Positions 8,430-17,721 are shown, counted from the first letter of the stretch. The stretch: 64,000 nucleotides of DNA from Lentzea alba (GCF_011067745.1 NZ_JAAMPJ010000008.1:186001-250000), one strand, 5' to 3'. Numbers and translations are program-made. Notes: generated by a model not told the origin, from the sequence alone.

Positions 8430-9605
8430 TCAGCGAACCGCGCCAACGACGTCCTCCTGCGGCGAGGTCTGCAGGGGCAACACCTGCGTACGGCCGAACC
8501 GGCGCATGAACGGCGTCTCCACCCAGGAGAACAACGCCCAGGAGAGCAGCAGGGACACCGCGAAGGCCGCCACCAGGAACGCCAGCGCGACCGGTGCCGA
8601 CCAGGCCTTGCCGCCCAGCGCGCCGAACGCGTTGATCTCCGTGCCGAACGCCCAGTGCCCGTACGTCAGCACCAGCCGGTGCACCAGGTAGAACGCGAAC
8701 GACACCTCACCCAGCCACACCATGCTCGGCCGCGCGAAGAACGTCCTGCGCCCCTTGACGTCCGCGACCGCGGCGGCCGGGATCAGCAGGGCCAGCGGGA
8801 TGATCGTCGCGCCGACGAACGCGTACAGGAACGGCACGAACAGCGAGGCGACGTAGCCGGCGAACGCGAGCGCGATGCCCCACTTGACGCCCAGGCCGAT
8901 CCACCGCCCGGTCATGACGATCCGCGCCAGGATGATGCCGAGCGCGAACTCGAACAGGCGCGTGACCGGGAAGTTGTAGACGAACCAGATCTGGGCGTAG
9001 GAGGCGGGACCCCACGGCCACACCGGCGTGGACGGCAGCAGAGCCTTGGCCAGCAACGGCACCAGCAGCACCGCGAGGACCGTGAGGCCGGCGTAGAACC
9101 ACAGCCGCGACGGGCGGATCTTGTTGATCAGCACCAGCAGGAACGGGAACGACAGGTAGAAGATCGCCTCGACGGACAGCGACCACGCGACACCGTTGCC
9201 GGACAGCAGCACGTCGTAGTCCGGGATCCACGACTGCACCAGGAACAGGTTCGCGACCGCGGAGGCCGGGTCGACCGCCTGGCGGAACACCAGCAGCAGG
9301 ACGATCGCCGCGACGAAGGTGACGACGTGGTTGGGCAGGATCTTCGCGAACCGCCGCCGGAAGAAGTTCCCCTTCGTGTCGCCGGGCCGCGCCGAGTAGG
9401 TCAGCACGAACCCGCTGAGGATGAAGAAGAACGACACGCCGACGAACCCGGCGGTGCTCGTCGCGATCATGTACAGGAAGCCCACTTCAGGAGTCCTGAA
9501 GAGGAACTCCAGGCTGCCGTGGAAGACGAAGACCATTGCCGCGGCGACGAACCGCATGCCCGTCAGCGACGGGAGTCTCGACGAACTCGCTACTTGGCTC
9601 GACAC
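8430..9605 (-). CDS. Acyltransferase 3 (OafA/YrhL-like) integral membrane protein
   Basis: The roughly 391-residue protein has about ten hydrophobic helices. It opens with LPSLTGMRFVAAAMVFVFH, the usual start of the acyltransferase-3 family in which the helix-1 His is catalytic, and ends with a basic cytoplasmic tail. I chose the GTG at 9605 because GAAAGG precedes it. Family members transfer acetyl or other acyl groups to sugars of polymers, antibiotics and macrolides at the membrane. Next to a deoxysugar dehydratase and glycosyltransferases, it is a good candidate for acylating a sugar of the product. It is transcribed divergently from the 2,3-dehydratase. Confidence 0.88.
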   Translation of the reverse strand: MSSQVASSSRLPSLTGMRFVAAAMVFVFHGSLEFLFRTPEVGFLYMIATSTAGFVGVSFFFILSGFVLTYSARPGDTKGNFFRRRFAKILPNHVVTFVAAIVLLLVFRQAVDPASAVANLFLVQSWIPDYDVLLSGNGVAWSLSVEAIFYLSFPFLLVLINKIRPSRLWFYAGLTVLAVLLVPLLAKALLPSTPVWPWGPASYAQIWFVYNFPVTRLFEFALGIILARIVMTGRWIGLGVKWGIALAFAGYVASLFVPFLYAFVGATIIPLALLIPAAAVADVKGRRTFFARPSMVWLGEVSFAFYLVHRLVLTYGHWAFGTEINAFGALGGKAWSAPVALAFLVAAFAVSLLLSWALFSWVETPFMRRFGRTQVLPLQTSPQEDVVGAVR

Positions 9606-9773
9606 GGTGGGGACCTTTCGGAAACGACGATGTTGGGTCGCCCGATGGTGAGAACCCGCCAACGCGAATGGCTCGCGACCTGCTCGAAACCCTTTTCCTC
9701 AGCCACTTCCCGATTCACGCTCGAGCGCGCGCGGACACCGTTTCGGAGTCGAGGGAGTCCCCAGGAGGTTGCC

Positions 9774-11183
9774 GTGACACCGTCCACCACGGAGCTGCGC
9801 AGGCGGGAGGACACCGACCTCCCGACGAGGCTCGCGAAGTCCGCCGCCACCGAGCAGGGCGCGTTCCTGCAGACCGAGCACTTCGACCTCTGGCTCACCG
9901 AACGCTGGCTCGCCAACGCGTTCCGCGTCGAGCGCATCCCGTTCGCCGACCTGGACCTCTGGTACACGGAGCAGGAGACCGGCAACATCCGGCACCAGAG
10001 CGGCAAGTTCTTCACCGTCGAGGGCCTGAAGGTCGACACGCCGACGCGGTCGTGGAGCCAGCCGATCATCCGGCAGCCCGAGGTCGGGATGCTCGGCATC
10101 CTCGTCAAGGAGTTCAACGGCGTCCTGCACTGCCTGATGCAGGCGAAGATGGAGCCCGGCAACCCGAACCTGCTGCAGCTCTCCCCGACCGTGCAGGCCA
10201 CCAAGTCGAACTACACCCGCGTGCACAAGGGCGCCAAGGTGAAGTACCTGGAGTACTTCGCCGAGGGTGCCCAGCGCGGCAAGGTGATCGTCGACGTGCT
10301 GCAGTCCGAGCACGGGTCCTGGTTCTACCGCAAGAGCAACCGCAACATCGTCGTCGAGGTGACCGAGGACGTCCCGCTCGACGACGACTTCTGCTGGCTC
10401 ACCCTCGGCCAGGTGAACACGTTGCTGCACCGGGACAACCTCGTCAACATGGACTCGCGCACGGTGCTCTCCTGCCTGCCGGCACCGGGTTACGCGGAGC
10501 CCGCGAACGACTTCCAGGCCGCGCTGCTGGCCTCCCGCGACCCGCACGCCGGCGCGCTGTCGGCGACACCGGACGTGCTGAGCTGGTTCACCGGGCAGCG
10601 CGCCGACCACGACATCGACGTCTCGCGCGTGCCGCTGGGCGAGGTGCCCGGCTGGATCCGCACCGAGGACGAGATCAGCCGTGAGGACGGGAAGTTCTTC
10701 CGGTGCGTGGCGGTGCGGGCGATCGCCGGCAACCGCGAGGTGACCAGCTGGACGCAGCCGCTGTTCGAGCAGCACGGCAGGGGCGTCGCGGCGTTCATCG
10801 TGAAGCAGTTCGCCGGCGTGCTGCACGTGCTGGTGCACGCGCGGCTGGAGGGTGGGTTCCTCGACACGGTGGAGCTGGGGCCGACCGTGCAGTGCGTGCC
10901 AGGCAACTACCACGACGCCGAACGGCCGCCGTTCCTCGACCACGTGCTGGCCGCGGAGAAGTCGAGAATCCACTACTCGACGGTGCATTCCGAGGAAGGT
11001 GGGCGATTCCTCGACACCGAGAGCGACTATCTCGTCGTCGAGGCGGACGAGGATTTCCCCGCCGATGTCCCGCCGCAGTACACGTGGGTCACCGTCGGGC
11101 AGTTGACGGATCTGTTGCGGCACGGCCGTTACGTGAACGTGCAGGCCAGGACGCTGGTGGCGGCGCTCAACGCGCTGGGCTAG
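9774..11183 (+). CDS. NDP-hexose 2,3-dehydratase
   Basis: The 469-residue protein consists of two homologous halves (residues about 30-235 and 270-465). Each carries a SW(S/T)QP element followed by a G(I/V)(L/A).. VK(E/Q)F.GVLH element and ends in a ...VTVGQL...NVQARTL-like stretch. This duplication and length are typical of the EvaA/TylCVI/SpnO family, which removes the 2-hydroxyl of NDP-4-keto-6-deoxyglucose on the way to 2-deoxysugars. The GTG start follows AGGAGG. The 3-ketoreductase that normally traps the unstable product is not obvious nearby; the oxidoreductases in the window could substitute. Confidence 0.93.
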   Translation: MTPSTTELRRREDTDLPTRLAKSAATEQGAFLQTEHFDLWLTERWLANAFRVERIPFADLDLWYTEQETGNIRHQSGKFFTVEGLKVDTPTRSWSQPIIRQPEVGMLGILVKEFNGVLHCLMQAKMEPGNPNLLQLSPTVQATKSNYTRVHKGAKVKYLEYFAEGAQRGKVIVDVLQSEHGSWFYRKSNRNIVVEVTEDVPLDDDFCWLTLGQVNTLLHRDNLVNMDSRTVLSCLPAPGYAEPANDFQAALLASRDPHAGALSATPDVLSWFTGQRADHDIDVSRVPLGEVPGWIRTEDEISREDGKFFRCVAVRAIAGNREVTSWTQPLFEQHGRGVAAFIVKQFAGVLHVLVHARLEGGFLDTVELGPTVQCVPGNYHDAERPPFLDHVLAAEKSRIHYSTVHSEEGGRFLDTESDYLVVEADEDFPADVPPQYTWVTVGQLTDLLRHGRYVNVQARTLVAALNALG

Positions 11184-11293
11184 TCGAAGCGACCGGAAAT
11201 GGTACCGCTCCCAGGTCCGAAAGACACGATCGGGTTATCCGGCTCCAGTGCGGTTCGAGTGCCACCCGATCCGGCTTGAATAGCGTGGTCAGC

Positions 11294-12469
11294 ATGAAGA
11301 TCCTAGTGAGTAGCGGTCCGTCGTTCGGCCTCTACTTCCCGGTCGTCCCGCTGGCGTGGGCCTTGCGGGCGGCGGGTCACGAGGTGCTCGTCGCGAGCCC
11401 GGAGAGCATGGCCGCCACGGTCAACGGCTCCGGGCTCCCGCACGTGGCCACCTACGGGCCCATGCACATGCGCGAGGTCATGCTGCACGACCGAGCGGGC
11501 AACCAGCTCGCGCAGGCCGGCACCGAGGAAGGCCTGCTGGAGCAGGTCGGCCGCGGGTTCGGCCGGCTCGCCGCCCGCACGATCGACGGCATGCTCGCCA
11601 TCACCGAGGCCTGGCAACCGGACGCGATCATCGGCGAGGCGCACGCGTTCTCCGCCGGTGTGGCCGCGAAGCTCCACGGGATTCCGTGGTTCGAGAACGG
11701 CATCGGCATCGGTTACCGCTCCGACATCGACGGCTGGACGGCCGTGGAGTTCGCCCCCGAGCTGGAGAGGCTCGGGTTCGACTCCCTGCCGGAGCCGGAC
11801 ATGGTGCTCGACACGTGTCCCGCGCTCATCCGTCCGGAAGATGTCGTTGCGGGACAACCGATGCGGTGTGTCCAGTACGACACGCCGGCCCCGGTCCCCT
11901 CGTGGGTCTTCGAAAAACGCGACCGCCCGCGCATCATGATCACGCTCGGCACCATCCTGCCGAACTCCCCCGCGGGCCCGGCCATCTTCGACGAGCTGGT
12001 CCGCACCCTGCCCTCGCTGGGTGTGGAGCTCGTGCTCGCGATGCCGGACGAGGCGGTCGCCAAGCTCGCTCCGCTGCCCGACGCCGTCGTCGCCGCCGGG
12101 TGGATGCCGCTCACCTCCGTGCTGCCCGCCTGTGATCTCACGGTGCACCACGCGGGTGGGGGATCGACCATGTCCTCCCTGATCGCCGGACTTCCGCAGC
12201 TGCTCGCTCCGGGAGTCATGGCGGAGCAACGGGATTCCGCACGACGTCTCTGCGACTTCGGTGCTGCCAGGCAGCTCCAGTCACAGGAGGTGGAACCGGC
12301 CGAGGTGCTCGAGGCCTGCCGGGCGTTGCTGGAGGACGCGTCCTACCGGGATCGGGCGAGCCGGTTGAAGCAAGCGATAGAGGAAATGCCCTCGCCCGGC
12401 GCGGTCGTGCCGGTGATCGAGGACTTCGTCCGTCACCGCGCCGTTGGCGCAGCGGAAGAAACTGAGTGA
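11294..12469 (+). CDS. GT-B family glycosyltransferase (first of two)
   Basis: The 391-residue protein opens with MKILVSSGPSFGLYFPVVPL, typical of antibiotic glycosyltransferases of the GT1 type, and has the C-terminal nucleotide-sugar site around HHAGGGSTMSSLIAGLPQL. It likely attaches a TDP-deoxysugar to the polyketide aglycone. It is separated by 110 bases from the dehydratase and followed at only 6 bases by the MFS exporter, so sugar attachment and export are probably co-expressed. Acceptor and sugar identity are unknown. Confidence 0.92.
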   Translation: MKILVSSGPSFGLYFPVVPLAWALRAAGHEVLVASPESMAATVNGSGLPHVATYGPMHMREVMLHDRAGNQLAQAGTEEGLLEQVGRGFGRLAARTIDGMLAITEAWQPDAIIGEAHAFSAGVAAKLHGIPWFENGIGIGYRSDIDGWTAVEFAPELERLGFDSLPEPDMVLDTCPALIRPEDVVAGQPMRCVQYDTPAPVPSWVFEKRDRPRIMITLGTILPNSPAGPAIFDELVRTLPSLGVELVLAMPDEAVAKLAPLPDAVVAAGWMPLTSVLPACDLTVHHAGGGSTMSSLIAGLPQLLAPGVMAEQRDSARRLCDFGAARQLQSQEVEPAEVLEACRALLEDASYRDRASRLKQAIEEMPSPGAVVPVIEDFVRHRAVGAAEETE

Positions 12470-12475
12470 GGAGCT

Positions 12476-14068
12476 ATGACCCAGAACATCGACGCGGCGC
12501 CGGATTCGGGTGCGCAGGGTTGGCCGGGAGCCAACGCGAGCCAGGGTGAGCCGTTCAAATGGCGCTGGCTGGCACTCGGCGTCATCCTGCTGGCCACCGC
12601 GATGGACATTCTCGACTCGCTGATCACGGTCATCGCCGCTCCGTCCATCGTGGCGGACATCGGCGGTGGCGCGACCTTCATCCAGTGGCTGGGCGCCGGT
12701 TACACGCTCGCCATGGCGTGTGGTCTGATCATCGGTGGACGGCTGGGCGACATCTTCGGCAAGAAGCAGATGTTCGTCGTCGGTGCCATCGGCTTCACCG
12801 CCGCTTCGGCGCTGTGCAGCGTCGCGACGACACCGGCCGTCCTGGTGACCGCCCGCGTGTTCCAGGGCCTGTTCGGCGCGATGATGCTGCCGCAGGGGCT
12901 CGGCGTCATCACCGAGGTGTTCCCGCCCAAGGAGATGGCCAAGGCGTTCGGCGCCTACGGCCCGATCCTCGGTCTCGCGACCATCGGCGGCCCGATCCTC
13001 GGCGGCTGGCTGATCAACCTCGACCTGTTCGGCACCGGCTGGCGGATGATCTTCCTGATCAACCTGCCGCTCGGCCTGCTGGCGATCTTCGGTGCCATCA
13101 AGTGCTTCCCGAAGGCCACCAAGACGGCCAAGAAGCTGGACCTCGTCGGCGCGTTGCTCGCCTCCGGCGGTGCCGCGCTGCTGGTCTTCCCGGTCGTGCA
13201 GGGACGTGAAGAGGGCTGGCCGGCGTGGACCTTCGTGTCCATCGTGGCCGGTGTGCTCACGTTCTTCGTGTTCGGCTGGTACGAGGGGCGCCGCGACAAG
13301 TTGGGCGGCGAGCCGCTCGTCGTGCCGTCGCTGTTCAAGAAGAAGGCGTTCAACGGCGGTCTGGTCGCCGGTCTCGCGCTGTTCTCCGCGCTCACCGGTT
13401 TCTCGCTGGTGCTGAGCATCTACCTGCAGCTGGGCCTCGGGTTCACCGCGCTCGGCGCGTCGCTCGCGGTGCTGCCGCAGGCGATCGGTTCCACGTTCGG
13501 CTTCGCCGCGTCCGGCGCCGGGCTGGCCGCGAAGCTCGGCCGTCGCCTGATCCACATCGGACTCGCGGGCATGATCGTCGGCCTGGTCGCGTTCTACCTC
13601 ACGATCAAGCTGGGCGGTCCGGACGTCGGTGGCTGGGCGATGTCCCCGTCGCTGTTCTTCGCGGGCATCGGCATGGGTCTCGCGATGGCGCCGTTCTTCG
13701 AGCTGATCCTCGCGGGTGTCGACCCGCAGGAGACGGGTTCGGCGTCCGGCACGCTGACCTCGGTGCAGCAGTTCGGTGGCGCCTTGGGTGTCGCGGTCCT
13801 CGGCACCGTGTTCTTCGCGGTGGTCGGCGGTTCTGGTTACCTGCCGGCGATCGAGACCAGCATCTGGGTGGTCGTGGCCCTGGAGGCCGCGGCGGCCGGG
13901 CTGATCTTCTTCCTGCCGAAGATGCCGAAGCCCGCGTGGGACCCGTCCCAGTGGGAAGGCGGCGACGGTGGCGGTGAGTGGAGTGCCGAGGCCGCCGCGC
14001 AATGGGGCGGTGGAGACAGCAACGACACTGCTGCCGCCGCCGAGTGGAGCGCGGACGCCAAGAAGTAA
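12476..14068 (+). CDS. MFS drug transporter, DHA2 (14-TM) family
   Basis: The 530-residue protein has about 14 transmembrane segments and the MFS motif A (GGRLGDIFGKK). MDILDSLITVIAAPSI near residue 45 resembles antiporter motif D of EmrB/QacA-type proton-driven exporters. The C-terminal 50 residues form an unusual hydrophilic tail rich in Gly, Ala, Asp and evenly spaced Trp. It most likely exports the glycosylated product and contributes to self-resistance. It directly follows the glycosyltransferase gene. Confidence 0.92.
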   Translation: MTQNIDAAPDSGAQGWPGANASQGEPFKWRWLALGVILLATAMDILDSLITVIAAPSIVADIGGGATFIQWLGAGYTLAMACGLIIGGRLGDIFGKKQMFVVGAIGFTAASALCSVATTPAVLVTARVFQGLFGAMMLPQGLGVITEVFPPKEMAKAFGAYGPILGLATIGGPILGGWLINLDLFGTGWRMIFLINLPLGLLAIFGAIKCFPKATKTAKKLDLVGALLASGGAALLVFPVVQGREEGWPAWTFVSIVAGVLTFFVFGWYEGRRDKLGGEPLVVPSLFKKKAFNGGLVAGLALFSALTGFSLVLSIYLQLGLGFTALGASLAVLPQAIGSTFGFAASGAGLAAKLGRRLIHIGLAGMIVGLVAFYLTIKLGGPDVGGWAMSPSLFFAGIGMGLAMAPFFELILAGVDPQETGSASGTLTSVQQFGGALGVAVLGTVFFAVVGGSGYLPAIETSIWVVVALEAAAAGLIFFLPKMPKPAWDPSQWEGGDGGGEWSAEAAAQWGGGDSNDTAAAAEWSADAKK

Positions 14069-14096
14069 CTGACACACCGGATTTCCGGAAGGCTCG

Positions 14097-14123
14097 CCGA
14101 TCATCGCGATCGGCGGGCCTTCC
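14097..14123. terminator. Hairpin after MFS gene
   Basis: An inverted repeat (GGAAGGCTCGCCGATC paired with GATCGGCGGGCCTTCC) lies 28 bases after the MFS stop codon. It has a T-containing but short downstream stretch, and may reduce rather than abolish read-through to the SnoaL-like gene. Confidence 0.7.
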
Positions 14124-14167
14124 GCCCGTGATGGGCTCTTTTCCAGGAATCTTCGAGGGAGACTCAA

Positions 14168-14617
14168 ATGACGGCCGTCACAGAACCTTCTGTGGACGTC
14201 GCGCTCGCCGCGACGTACCGGAAGTCGATCAGCGAGCACTACAAGGACCTCGCGCTCAAGCTCCAGGTCGCGTTGAACACCCAGGACCTCAGCCTGGTCG
14301 ACGGGCTCATCCACGACGACTTCTTCGACGTCACCGGCCCGCCCGGAATGTTCCCCGACGGCCCGGAAGGCGTGCGGCAGCACATCCTGTGGCTGAACCG
14401 CCGCTTCAAGGACGCGAAGTGGGAGGTGCAGCAGGCCGTCGCCGAGGGCACCACGGTCGTGCTGCGCGTGCGCTTCACCGGCACCGAGACCGAGGAGGGC
14501 CAGCCGGCTCCCGTCGGCACGCGCTTCACCTACGCGCAGGCGCACTTCTTCGAGGGCCGCGACGGTCTGCTCGTGCAACACATCGGTGTCCGCAGCGAGC
14601 AGGACATCTCCCAGTAA
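14168..14617 (+). CDS. SnoaL-like (NTF2-fold) polyketide cyclase/isomerase-type protein
   Basis: The 149-residue single-domain protein matches the NTF2-like alpha+beta cone fold in length and pattern: an N-terminal helix with LALKLQVALNTQDLSLVDGL, then FFDVTGP, VRQHILWLNRRF and FTYAQAHFFEGRDGLLVQH. SnoaL-family members in aromatic polyketide clusters catalyse ring closure, hydroxylation or sugar-related steps. It sits between the exporter and the NDP-sugar ketoreductase, with GAGGGAG upstream of the ATG. The exact reaction is not predictable from sequence. Confidence 0.8.
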   Translation: MTAVTEPSVDVALAATYRKSISEHYKDLALKLQVALNTQDLSLVDGLIHDDFFDVTGPPGMFPDGPEGVRQHILWLNRRFKDAKWEVQQAVAEGTTVVLRVRFTGTETEEGQPAPVGTRFTYAQAHFFEGRDGLLVQHIGVRSEQDISQ

Positions 14618-14626
14618 GGGACTTCC

Positions 14627-15400
14627 ATGGACGTCATCGGGCGTGGCTTCCTGGCCATGAACCTCGCACGCATCGCGGGAAAGCATCATGACGTCGTCGC
14701 GTTCGCGGCCGGATCCTCCTCGACCGTCGCCACGTCGTCGGACGAGTTCGGCCGCGAAACCGGCATGCTGCACCAAGAGATCCGCAGATGCCGGGCCGAA
14801 GGCAAGCTGTTCGTCTACTTCTCCACCGCGTCCGCCGCCATGTACGGCTCACCGGACTCGCCGGGCACGGAGGACGGGCCGGTGTTCCCCGGCAACGCCT
14901 ACGGCCGCCACAAGCTCGCGATGGAGGCGCTGATCCGCGCCTCCGGGGTGGCGTACCTGGTGGTGCGCCTGGGACATCTCGTCGGTCCCGACCAGCGTCC
15001 ACATCAGATGATGCCGACTCTGGTGGCACAGGTGCGTTCCGGCGAGATCGAGGTCTGGCGGGGAGCGCACCGCGATCTGATCGACGTGCTCGACGTGGTG
15101 CGGCTGCTCGACGCGTTGCTGACCATCCGGATGTCGGACGAGGTCGTCAACGTCGCCAGCGGCGTGCCCGTCCCCGTCGAGGACGTGGTGGAACACCTGG
15201 AAAACCGGCTGCGCGTGCCGTTGCGGAAGACCTACCGCGAGGCGTACGCGCGGCACGACATCTCCCTGGCCAAGCTCACCCGCCTCGCACCAGTCGTGCG
15301 CGAGCTGGGCTTCGGCCCCGACTACTACCGGCGCGTCGTCGACCGCTATCTCAGCGCCACGACCGGCGTGCCGCTCGAAGACCTACCGTCAGCCGGATGA
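14627..15400 (+). CDS. NDP-hexose 4-ketoreductase (extended SDR)
   Basis: The 257-residue protein begins with a shortened Rossmann start (MDVIGRGFLAMNLARIAG), has a Ser/Thr-containing FSTASAAMYG segment and the catalytic YGRHK motif (Tyr and Lys near residues 91-95). This is the architecture of short NAD-dependent epimerase/dehydratase proteins used as 4-ketoreductases in deoxysugar pathways such as UrdZ3/LanZ3-type enzymes. It would set the C4 configuration of the sugar before transfer. It starts 9 bases after the SnoaL-like gene and is followed after 13 bases by the second glycosyltransferase. Confidence 0.85.
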   Translation: MDVIGRGFLAMNLARIAGKHHDVVAFAAGSSSTVATSSDEFGRETGMLHQEIRRCRAEGKLFVYFSTASAAMYGSPDSPGTEDGPVFPGNAYGRHKLAMEALIRASGVAYLVVRLGHLVGPDQRPHQMMPTLVAQVRSGEIEVWRGAHRDLIDVLDVVRLLDALLTIRMSDEVVNVASGVPVPVEDVVEHLENRLRVPLRKTYREAYARHDISLAKLTRLAPVVRELGFGPDYYRRVVDRYLSATTGVPLEDLPSAG

Positions 15401-15413
15401 AGGAGCAACGGCA

Positions 15414-16586
15414 ATGCGAGTACTGATCAGCACGTGGCCGGCGAGCGGGCACCTGCAGCCGATCGTCCCACTGAGCTGGGCACTGCGCGGTGCCGGTCAC
15501 GAGGTCATCGTCACCACACCACAGCACCTGGTGCCCTTCGTGAAGTCCACCGGCCTCGACGCGATCGCGCTCGGCGAGGAGCAGGACCAGAAGATGATGC
15601 TGCAGGGCATCATCCAGCAGGCCGGTGAGAACGCCTCCCCGGCCGAGGCGCTGCCGCGGCCGGACCGCCAGTTCTGGGGCAACATCGCCTACGGTCCCGC
15701 CGGCCGCACCGCGGAGATCCTCCCGCTGCAGCTGGAGAAGGCGAAGGCGTTCGCGCCCGACCTGATCCTGACGGACCCGATGGACCTGTCCGGGCGGCTG
15801 CTCGGCGGCGTCCTCGGGGTGCCGGTCGTGCGGCACCGCTGGGGCGTCGACCCGTTGACCGAGGCGTTCGAGGAGACCGCGCACATGGTCCTCGACCCGG
15901 TGGCGCAGCAGATGGGCCTGACCGGGCTGCCGGAGCCGGAGCTGACCATCGACCCGTGCCCGCCGTCGTTCCAGCTGCCGGGACTGGAGAAGGGCCGCCC
16001 CGTGCGGTACCTGCCGTCCAACGGGTTCGGCGCCGTGCCCGACTGGGCGCTGGAGCAGCCGTCGAAGCCGCGGATCTGCGTGTCGTTCGGCTCGATGCCC
16101 AAGGAGCTCGGCATGCGCAAGGTGCTGGGCTGGGTCTACGAGGCCATCGCGCGCCTCGGTGACGTCGAGGTCGTGCTCGCCGTGCCGAACGGGATCGACG
16201 CCGAGGACCACTCGGTGATCGCGGACAAGGTCATCTCGTCCTCGCACCTGCCGCTGAACCTGTTCATGCGGACGTGCTCGGTGATCGTGCACCACGGCGG
16301 TTCCGGCACGGGCCTCACCGCGCTGAACGCCGCCACGCCACAGCTGGTGCTGCCGCAGTTCGCCGACCACTTCCCGTGGGCGGAGCGGCTGGAAGCCACC
16401 GGTGCCGGTGCGTACGTCGAGGGTGTGGAGAAGCAGCGGGACGTGAGCTTCATCCAGGACCGCCTGGAAGAGCTGATCCACAAGCCCGAGGCCAAGGAGG
16501 CTTCGTTGGCACTGCAGCACGAGATCCACAACGCGCCGTCCCCGGCGGCGTTGGTGCCGGAGCTGGAGGCCCTCGCGGGCGTCTGA
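15414..16586 (+). CDS. GT-B family glycosyltransferase (second of two)
   Basis: The 390-residue protein has an N-terminal acceptor domain (MRVLISTWPASGHLQPIVPL) and a C-terminal sugar-nucleotide site (HHGGSGTGLTALNAATPQLV). It is a paralogue of the protein encoded at 11294 but clearly diverged, so two sugars or two attachment sites are likely. GAAGGAGC precedes the ATG. It ends the 9.8-16.6 kb rightward set of sugar genes and is closed by a strong hairpin terminator. Confidence 0.92.
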   Translation: MRVLISTWPASGHLQPIVPLSWALRGAGHEVIVTTPQHLVPFVKSTGLDAIALGEEQDQKMMLQGIIQQAGENASPAEALPRPDRQFWGNIAYGPAGRTAEILPLQLEKAKAFAPDLILTDPMDLSGRLLGGVLGVPVVRHRWGVDPLTEAFEETAHMVLDPVAQQMGLTGLPEPELTIDPCPPSFQLPGLEKGRPVRYLPSNGFGAVPDWALEQPSKPRICVSFGSMPKELGMRKVLGWVYEAIARLGDVEVVLAVPNGIDAEDHSVIADKVISSSHLPLNLFMRTCSVIVHHGGSGTGLTALNAATPQLVLPQFADHFPWAERLEATGAGAYVEGVEKQRDVSFIQDRLEELIHKPEAKEASLALQHEIHNAPSPAALVPELEALAGV

Positions 16587-16596
16587 ACTCCGGACG

Positions 16597-16632
16597 CGAA
16601 GAAGCCCCCGGTTTCGGCCGGGGGCTTCTTCG
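16597..16632. terminator. Strong bidirectional hairpin terminator
   Basis: Complementary arms CGAAGAAGCCCCCG and CGGGGGCTTCTTCG with a short loop separate the glycosyltransferase from the convergent MDR oxidoreductase gene. The A-rich and T-rich ends suit termination in both directions. Confidence 0.9.
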
Positions 16633-16641
16633 TGAGGTGGC

Positions 16642-17670
16642 TCAGTCGTTGAGCTGGAGCACGACGGTGCCCGCGTACTTCTTGTCCAGCAACGCGATGA
16701 ACGCCTCCGCCGCGACCGGCACACCGCCCTTCACGACGGTGTGGGCGAAGGAGATCTTGCCCTCGTTCAGCCAGGTGGCGAACGTCTGGTTCCAGGCCGC
16801 CAGCTGCTCTTCGGTGTCGAAGGTGGCGAACCCGCGGAACGTCAGCTGCTTCGCGATGGCGCGCATCAGGGCGAGGCGCGGGTGGTCGCCGTCCGTGCCA
16901 CCGATCTGGCCGCTCAGCGCGCCGCACAGGGCGAACCGGGCGCCGGGCTGGGCGTGTTCGACGGCGGCCTCGAACTGGTCGCCGCCGACGTTGTCGAAGC
17001 ACACCGTGATGCCGTCGGGAGCGAGCTCGCGCAGCCGGTCCAGCACCGGGCCGTCGTGGTAGTCGAACGCCGCGTCGAAGCCGGCCTCGTTCAGCAGGAA
17101 GTCGACCTTCTCCTTGCTGCCGGTGGAACCGATGACGAGCTTGGCGCCGCGGGCCTTCGCGATCTGGCCGGCCAGCGTGCCGACCGCGCCGGTCGCGCCG
17201 GACACGAACACGACGTCACCCTCGCCGGCGTCCGCCATCTCGACGATGCCGCGCCACGCGGTGGGGCCGTTGGCGAGGTAGTACTCCGCGCCGGGCAGCA
17301 GCGAGCGGTCGAGCTTCTTCACGCCGAACCCGGGGCTCACGACCGCCCACTCGCGCCAGCCCTCGTAGTGCAGGATGAACGTGCCCACCGGGAGTTCCTC
17401 GTTGTTGGACACCACGACCGTGCCGACGGTGGTGCACCACGGGGTCTTGCCGATCTCGTAGTTGGGGATCGGCAGCGCGGTCTCTGAGTTCATCAGATCG
17501 CGGTACACCGAGCCGAGGAACATCCACTCGTTGCGCACCAACACCTCGCCGTCGCCGGGGGTAGGTGTCGGCACCTCGACGAGCTCGAAGTTCTCCTGGG
17601 TCAGCCGGTCCGCCGGACGCGAAACCAGGCGCAGCTCCCGCGACGTCGCAGGAATCGCTTCGGCGCTCAT
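16642..17670 (-). CDS. Medium-chain NADP-dependent oxidoreductase (zinc-free MDR)
   Basis: The 342-residue protein has the GroES-like N-terminal half and the cofactor motif VSGATGAVGTLAGQIAKARG (about residue 155). It lacks the Cys/His set for zinc, which places it among the leukotriene B4 12-hydroxydehydrogenase/enoyl reductase-like MDRs that reduce activated C=C bonds. It could reduce a quinone-conjugated double bond or work in starter-unit supply. It faces the GMC oxidoreductase gene across 128 bases that contain a long inverted repeat. Confidence 0.85.
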   Translation of the reverse strand: MSAEAIPATSRELRLVSRPADRLTQENFELVEVPTPTPGDGEVLVRNEWMFLGSVYRDLMNSETALPIPNYEIGKTPWCTTVGTVVVSNNEELPVGTFILHYEGWREWAVVSPGFGVKKLDRSLLPGAEYYLANGPTAWRGIVEMADAGEGDVVFVSGATGAVGTLAGQIAKARGAKLVIGSTGSKEKVDFLLNEAGFDAAFDYHDGPVLDRLRELAPDGITVCFDNVGGDQFEAAVEHAQPGARFALCGALSGQIGGTDGDHPRLALMRAIAKQLTFRGFATFDTEEQLAAWNQTFATWLNEGKISFAHTVVKGGVPVAAEAFIALLDKKYAGTVVLQLND

Positions 17671-17721
17671 ACGGATCTCCTTTTCACAGTGGGGTTTCCA
17701 CCGTCCCCGGCCACGGCATTG

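Noticed and set aside
8421..9773. An N-terminal extension of the 2,3-dehydratase frame through the acyltransferase gene
   Set aside because: The frame is open but encodes low-complexity charged sequence antisense to a membrane protein; the GTG at 9774 with AGGAGG marks the true start.
12281..14776. An 831-codon open frame on the minus strand opposite the MFS and SnoaL-like genes
   Set aside because: It is a low-complexity His/Arg/Glu-rich product of high GC third positions, antisense to well-supported genes, with no domain pattern.
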